NCBI GenBank assembly: GCA_013423385.1
Contig: BLZA01000010.1
Span: forward strand, 434,001-498,000
Direction of reading: 5' to 3'
Length of the DNA stretch: 64,000 nucleotides
From: Naganishia liquefaciens
Lineage: Eukaryota > Basidiomycota > Tremellomycetes > Filobasidiales > Filobasidiaceae
Shown here piece after piece: positions 59,139 through 64,000 of the stretch. A program made the translations under genes and the position numbers. Under the pieces are notes generated by a model. It was not told the DNA's origin and did not search any database. It worked only from the letters and a program-made list of their open reading frames with translations. How positions within the stretch are numbered: position 1 is the stretch's first letter; each line of letters begins with the position of its first letter.

Positions 59139-61828
59139 ATGGCCGACACTACCCACAATTTGAACCTGCATTGCTTGAATTCTACAGGACGCTTCGCAAT
59201 GACAGGCATCAACCATCGTCGCAAGAATCCTGTCTACAGAGCACCGAGCTCGCGCGCTGCCAAGGTCGCACAGTTGCGCCGCAGCCATCGCGCTTTTCAG
59301 AAAAAGCCATTCTCGCCGCGAAAGGCTGTCAAGGAGGAGAGAATTATACAAGAGGTGATGGGAAGAAGGGTTTTCACCGGTGGAGAAGAAGTCGGAAGCT
59401 TTCGGACGGGTCAAAGGGCATTGGTGACGAGCGGGTCAAACGGAAGACGCGTCGAGATGACATCGGCTCAATCAGAACTGGAGACTCGCTCGACACGTGA
59501 CGATCACCACAAGAGGAACGACGCGGATATGACGGTGGAGCAACTGCTAGACAAAGCCAATCTCGCTGGATTACCTGACAGGTTCCGGAAGCATTCAGAT
59601 CCAGCTGAGGAGCGAGATCCACCCCCGATGGCAGACCGTGATGATGATGGAGACGATGATATCTTCAAAGAGGAGAAGAGCTCTGATGCAGGGTTTCTGT
59701 TTGGATCGGATGAAGGCGGTTCGCAATCCTCGGAAGCTCCGCTGATGGTATATCCGACGCATTGCGAGAGCACCGCGATTTCTTCACATGTTCGACAGGT
59801 AAGTCATCTCCATATTAGACGTGCATGATCTGGAATGTATGAGTTCTGATCAGAGCAAGATGACCCCCGTCAATTTCTCGCCTCACTCACTTATCCCCAT
59901 CAAGAGTGAAAGCACAGACACCCCGAGAGCTCCCGAGGTGATGGCGGCGACAAGCCAGACCCATGTCCAACATTTGAAAATCGTTCCCTCCGCTCTTTCT
60001 CCTCTTAACAGCGAACCCTGGAAGGAAGCAGGAACGCTTTCGTCTCATAGCAAAGGCTCCGCGGAAGACTTTGATGACCCAAGGGAGCGCTGGTCAGATG
60101 CAGAAGAGGACGCACGGATGCTTGATTGTTCGGATGATGGAGAAGAGTGGCGAGATGAGCTGGAGGAGGAAGACAAAGCGTTTGAGGAAGGAGGAGTAGC
60201 AGCTCACGGAGCCACAAGTTTCAACAACGCTGCTAGTCCACGTGAAGTCACGGGTGAAGCCCACGAACAGCCGCGATTGGCTTGTGACGAGGTCTCTAGG
60301 TTCTTCGCTTCGACGAACGCAGACTCGGCGGATTTAACAACAGATGCGCCAGCTGGTCCGAAAATCCAGGAGAGGGCGTCTCCGAATGCACTCTGGAGCT
60401 TGGAGCGTTCATCTCTAACGGCGACTCGAGCACAGCCCCTGAACACTACGTGGATGCGGTCGCAAAGTTCCGAAAGAGATTCCGCTCGAGATCCGCCGGG
60501 GGAAGACGTGAATTTGCTCCTCCCGGATAATCAACATGGCAGCGCTATTATAGGAGCCCGGCCAGGTACGCCTATGTATGGACACTTCCTGCCGAATCCT
60601 GGATGCTCAAAGGTGAGAGCTCCGAACGCGATTGAAGTCCCCCAACTCATGCGACTGAATTGCAACTTGCCATTCCGTGGGCGTATAGCAACGTCATATC
60701 ATCCTAAGCCTGAATTCTTCGCCCAGCCTGATCACAGGCTCTCGAGCCGCCGAACACCAAGCTCGCACGTTGATCGAGCGATTTTCCGCCGTTCCAGCTC
60801 GTTCCGACGCTGAGTCTGCACTCTGCTCTCCAGCAGCATTTATCGCCTGGATCCCATCCATCGCCTCTCGCACGTCTCAACAATTTGACGGACCGACATC
60901 CATCTACAAATGGGACGTGATTGCCAAAGAAGCAAAGGATGGAAGCGACGACACTGACATCGAGAGCTTCGGGTCGTTGCATTCTGATGGCAGAGACATC
61001 GAAGCGGAGGCGTTCGAGATTGTATCGGATGGAATGGTGGGAGACAGCGATGATGAAGGACCAAGAGATGGCGATGACGTAGACGAAGCGACATTTGAAC
61101 CTCGTTTGATCCCGGATAACCGTCCAAAGGAGACGTGGAAAATCTCGCAATGGAACGTTTCGAAAGCATTGTCATCCGAGATGGAACGGTGCCAACAGAA
61201 GTTTCACGACGATGAGCAGCATCTGGAGCGCCAGAACGATCCCAAAAGACGCAGTGCGCGTTTGGCATTGCATGCATCGAGAGCGGATTGGCCTAATCTT
61301 CTCAAGAGGAATCGAAACGTGCTGAAACCCTTCCTTCGGGAAGACGATAATGTCCTTCCTCGTGTTACTGCATCTCCAGAAGAGTGGGACCTATCCGCTA
61401 ACTCGACGCAAGCAGACCTGGAGCTTCTCGGAGAAGATGGCTTGCCCTACCTATTCGAAGCGGTACCTGATGAAGTAACGGCCATCCCAAATAATCAGCT
61501 TTTTGTGCCCGTAGGAGTGCCAGGTGTCGAAGGCGATGATGACAGTGGCGTCCTGCTCGCCCTATCGCCAAACCCTTTCCTCGACCATGTAGACGGTACG
61601 ACATCCCAAGATTTGGATCAAAGCCGACTCAATCTGCCATCCATCAGTGATGTTATCGTTGTTTACAACTATCCGAATGACACGGGTGGAGCGACCGAAG
61701 CCGAAGCAAGGGTAGGACGTCGTCAAAAGCTCAGGTTCACCGAAGCGATGATACTGCAGGACATACGGGCATACTATGAGGGACTCGCCAACGCCTTAGC
61801 TGCCAACAGGAAAGGAGATTCGGTTTGA
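59139..61828 (+). CDS. Unknown large acidic, disordered protein
   Basis: Not recognised. First in-frame ATG is 59139 (MADTTHNLNLHCLNSTGRFA). Exon 1 (to about 59801) has a basic stretch (INHRRKNPVYRAPSSRAAKV) and an acidic one (DRDDDGDDDIFKEEKSSD). Exon 2 starts SKMTPVNFSPHSLIPIKSES and is rich in Ser, Glu and Asp (ERWSDAEEDARMLDCSDDGE). A frame change between 60680 and 60740 fits an intron (donor GTATAG at 60684, acceptor at 60736-60737), joining NCNLPFRGR to SRAAEHQARTLIERF. Exon 3 includes YKWDVIAKEAKDGSDDTDIE, ETWKISQWNVSKALSSEMER and RSARLALHASRADWPNLLKR, ending NRKGDSV, stop at 61826-61828. Composition (acidic clusters and a helical charged middle) suits a nuclear regulator, but no domain is recognised. 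Total about 880 residues. Confidence 0.6.
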
Positions 61829-62732
61829 AAGCAAGTGCGTAGCGGAGTTTACAAGGACTATCGTGATGACACAGCGGGTTGTGTGCTGCAAGCAACAGGT
61901 CTAGAGTCGCATACGGTAGCCATCTCGCATTTCGTAGATTATGGGTGAAGATCGCATAAATTATAGCAAGCTCAGTGACCGTGGCATTCATCTGTCGACC
62001 GCAACCTTTGCTGTCTCCAGAAGTGCTCCACAGGCCGACAGGGTCAACACCTCGAAGACCCCGCGTTTCAGGTTAGCTCCGTGAGGCTTGCCCTGCAGCA
62101 TTGCTGGTAAAAGACTTCGACTCTGAACGTATGCAAAGACTTTTGCTTTTTGACCGCAAGCGCGTTCTTGCGCTTTTTCCTCATTTTCGGACTCACCGCG
62201 TGCTGGCCCTCGCCCCGCTCTCGGCTTCCGCCTCCCGGCTGGAGTTTCGTTGGGTGGCACCACTCGAGGCGTCCGAACTGTCGGTGGAGCCGTCGTCGAC
62301 GGCGGTGTTGAGAAGTCGAATCCGTTGTCGTCACAAGGTTCCGCGCGCTGCTAAGGTGACCTTTAGCACGTCTGTCTCCTTCCTCAACACCGGCAAGAGG
62401 TCAGTAATCACCATCCAGCTTTTCACTGGAGAATCAGACAAAATTCGAGAGCGAAACGCTGACCGAGTTGTGTGACTTTTTTCTTCTCTTCTCTTGGTCG
62501 CGTCTCTCTTGCACAACATATCGACAATACATATATATCGGACTCACGAATCAATGCATGCCGGAATTGTGGATCTACGTGAAAATGTGCACTAAATCGG
62601 ATGGGATCGGTGGTGGGGATATGATGGTGTAAAATGTGGCTGATGGGCGTGGGACAATTTTGCCGTTCGGACCGCTCGTCAATTCTAAATCGCTGCCGAT
62701 ACTTCTCTTCGACTTACAGCAAGTCAACAAAA
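61829..62732. other. Intergenic region around the candidate Alba-like exon
   Basis: Apart from 61988-62347 nothing is firmly coding. A plus-strand frame (62101-62475) overlaps the candidate and is probably its shadow. 62500-62732 should hold the eL36 promoter; TATATATAT lies near 62530. Confidence 0.45.
61988..62347 (-). CDS. Candidate small gene, possible Alba-like C-terminus
   Basis: A frame of about 120 codons opens after a good acceptor (CTTAGCAG ending at 62348) and reads RAEPCDDNGFDFSTPPST, APPTVRTPRVVPPNETPAGR, then a charged block and KAKVFAYVQSRSLLPAMLQG, KPHGANLKRGVFEVLTLSAC, GALLETAKVAVDR, stop at 61988-61990. The VFEVLTLSACGALLETAKVAV end resembles the VxLxAxGxAIxxAxxxA strand-helix of Alba proteins. 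The first exon is not identified; MVITDLLPVLRKETDVLKV upstream is open in another frame. Confidence is for a real exon on this strand; the Alba link is speculative. Confidence 0.35.
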   Translation of the reverse strand, partial: RAEPCDDNGFDFSTPPSTTAPPTVRTPRVVPPNETPAGRRKPRAGRGPARGESENEEKAQERACGQKAKVFAYVQSRSLLPAMLQGKPHGANLKRGVFEVLTLSACGALLETAKVAVDR

Positions 62733-63415
62733 ATGTCCGACGTTCAGATGACCGACAAGGCTCCCCGAAGCAGTGCGTACTGGCAACACTGAAAGGATGA
62801 TAGCGCCTGAAATGACAGTGCTTTTTTCGGTAGACCTGCGATACGGTTCCAACAAGGGTCGACCCACCACCGTCATTGCCCGAAAGGCCCTTCCTTCCAA
62901 CCGAAAGGGTGTCCAGACGTGAGTCGCGCTTGTGCATCGGTTTGCCTGTGCGCATACTGATCGCTCTCGGATTGTATCGACAGTGAGAAGAAGCTCTTCG
63001 TCAAGAACGTCATTCGGGAGGTCGCCGGTTTCTCGCCTTACGAGAAGCGAGTCATGGAATTGTTGAGGAACTCCAAGGACAAGAAGGCCAGGAAGTTGAC
63101 CAAGAAGAGGGTGAGTGTCAGGTCGATGAGGATGCGGTGCAGCAGTAGTGTGCTCGTGTGGAGACGGCGATAGACGACGTGGGCAGAACCATGAAGGAAG
63201 ATGAAGAGGTCGACGATGATGATCTTCGGGATCACGGAGGCAACGAGATGGCGGGATCAAGCGCACTACTGCCAATCGCGACCTTACGGACAGCTTCATC
63301 TGGCAACGCATACTGATCGTTCGCCCTACAGCTCGGTACGCTCCTCCGATCCAAGCGAAAGCTCGAGGAGCTCTCCAACGTCATCCAGGAGCAGCGACGT
63401 CAAGCCGGCCACTAA
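62733..63415 (+). CDS. RPL36: 60S ribosomal protein eL36
   Basis: Cytosolic large-subunit protein. Four exons. Exon 1 gives [13 protein letters not shown]; exon 2 continues [29 protein letters not shown]; exon 3 is [42 protein letters not shown]; exon 4 is [27 protein letters not shown] with the stop at 63413-63415. [36 protein letters not shown] is the eL36 signature. Length of about 105 residues fits. The N-terminal [14 protein letters not shown] is slightly longer than in yeast. The upstream pyrimidine-rich stretch and its ribosomal-protein role suggest strong expression, not shown by the sequence. Confidence 0.93.
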
Positions 63416-64000
63416 GCGGATCATCCTTTTGGAAGACGAATTTGTCCCTGCCCGGCGGCTGCGATGGGTTCGTCGAAAGATGGAAAATCCGTGACAAGGA
63501 CGGCGCTCGGGATTGATATGGGATGCGTTGCGGTGGTCCGTGGTTCTTTGGGAGATGGCCACGGCTGGGGTAGCTTGTATAGTACTCGTTGAATGACTTT
63601 TGCTCTTCCGCCTCGGATCATTGTGCCATGTCATGTCATTCTCTTCTCTGACTTAGATTGGGCCTTCAAAAGGCCAGACTGCCGAGCTCGTGTCAGAAAT
63701 GATGCTGGAAACGGCGTGACAGTTTCTGTGGCCCCGTCGCTATCTGTGACCGTCCAACTGTTTGTGCACACTTGCACTTCTAACGGTTTCTCGCATGCTC
63801 AACGCTCGTTTGCGAAAGCTCACGGATTGATCTGGAGCATTGAAAGGCTGAAATGGTTCAGAAGCAGTTGGCAAAAAAGTGCCGGCAGACTGGCAAGCTT
63901 TCGGGAGTTATTTGGTCAATTGATTCGTCACGCCGAGTTGAGGCTTCACCTTGGTCTGTAGACTATTGTGTCGCTCGTCTGAGCAACTTGGACGGTACAT
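63416..64000. other. Downstream of eL36, no gene seen
   Basis: Contains the eL36 3' UTR and a short plus-strand frame (63593-63961) with no motif. It runs off the right edge; an adjacent gene may start beyond it. Confidence 0.4.

Noticed and set aside
62101-62475. Plus-strand 124-codon frame starting near 62101
   Set aside because: It has no ATG start that I could confirm, overlaps the candidate minus-strand exon and has no recognisable motif.

Overview
This is nuclear DNA of a basidiomycete fungus. Genes lie close together on both strands and are cut by many short GT-AG introns, mostly about 50-90 bases, so most open frames are single exons. Intron density, very small exons and gene content (glycerophosphocholine acyltransferase, Mug190-type C2 protein, clathrin light chain, ARF) fit a yeast-like Tremellomycete best. 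I infer the lineage from gene style only and cannot name the species. I see no virus-like element, transposon, rRNA gene or CRISPR array.

Layout. 1-2220: cytochrome P450 cut by the left edge (-). 3143-7801: Mug190-like SMP/C2 membrane-contact protein (+). 8224-10735: divergent beta-tubulin in 18 exons (-). 11285-11850: LYR protein of the ETFRF1/LYRM5 type (+). 12120-15024: forkhead factor with extra putative DNA-binding regions (-). 16064-17987: Mtm1/SLC25A39-type carrier (-). 18409-20971: unknown tail-anchored protein (-). 21464-25361: Byr4-like protein (-). 25780-27593: kynurenine aminotransferase (-). 28308-29427: Pba1/PAC1-like proteasome assembly chaperone (+). 29995-32413: type II membrane SGNH-like protein (-). 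33583-34137: bL31m (-). 34381-35617: clathrin light chain (+). 36895-37984: ARF GTPase (+). 38441-39107: PDCD5 (-). 39392-41203: HGH1 (+). 41636-44069: GPC1 acyltransferase (+). 44306-47777: glucosidase II alpha (+). 48034-48794: eIF1 (-). 49103-50048: RGG-rich probable rRNA-processing protein (+). 50601-51611: membrane protein (-). 52241-53550: COQ3 (+). 54118-54399: small membrane protein (-). 55443-57303: SPT2 (-). 57609-58856: class I glutamine amidotransferase (+). 59139-61828: unknown acidic protein (+). 61988-62347: possible Alba-like fragment (-). 62733-63415: ribosomal eL36 (+).

Most of these are unrelated housekeeping genes, without operon logic. Some themes recur: mitochondrion (LYR protein, Mtm1-like carrier, bL31m, COQ3), protein quality and trafficking (glucosidase II, HGH1, proteasome chaperone, clathrin, ARF), and ribosome or translation (eIF1, eL36, rRNA processing). 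Several pairs are divergent over 250-750 bases and probably share promoters.

The most unusual items are the exon architecture of the tubulin gene (coding exons of 9, 10, 13 and 16 bases), an eIF1 gene with 13-base first and last exons and a pentanucleotide microsatellite against its last splice acceptor, a transcription factor that may join homeodomain-like, RFX-like and forkhead modules, and a GC-AG intron in the LYR gene. Exon joins were worked out by eye from splice signals, frame and family conservation.
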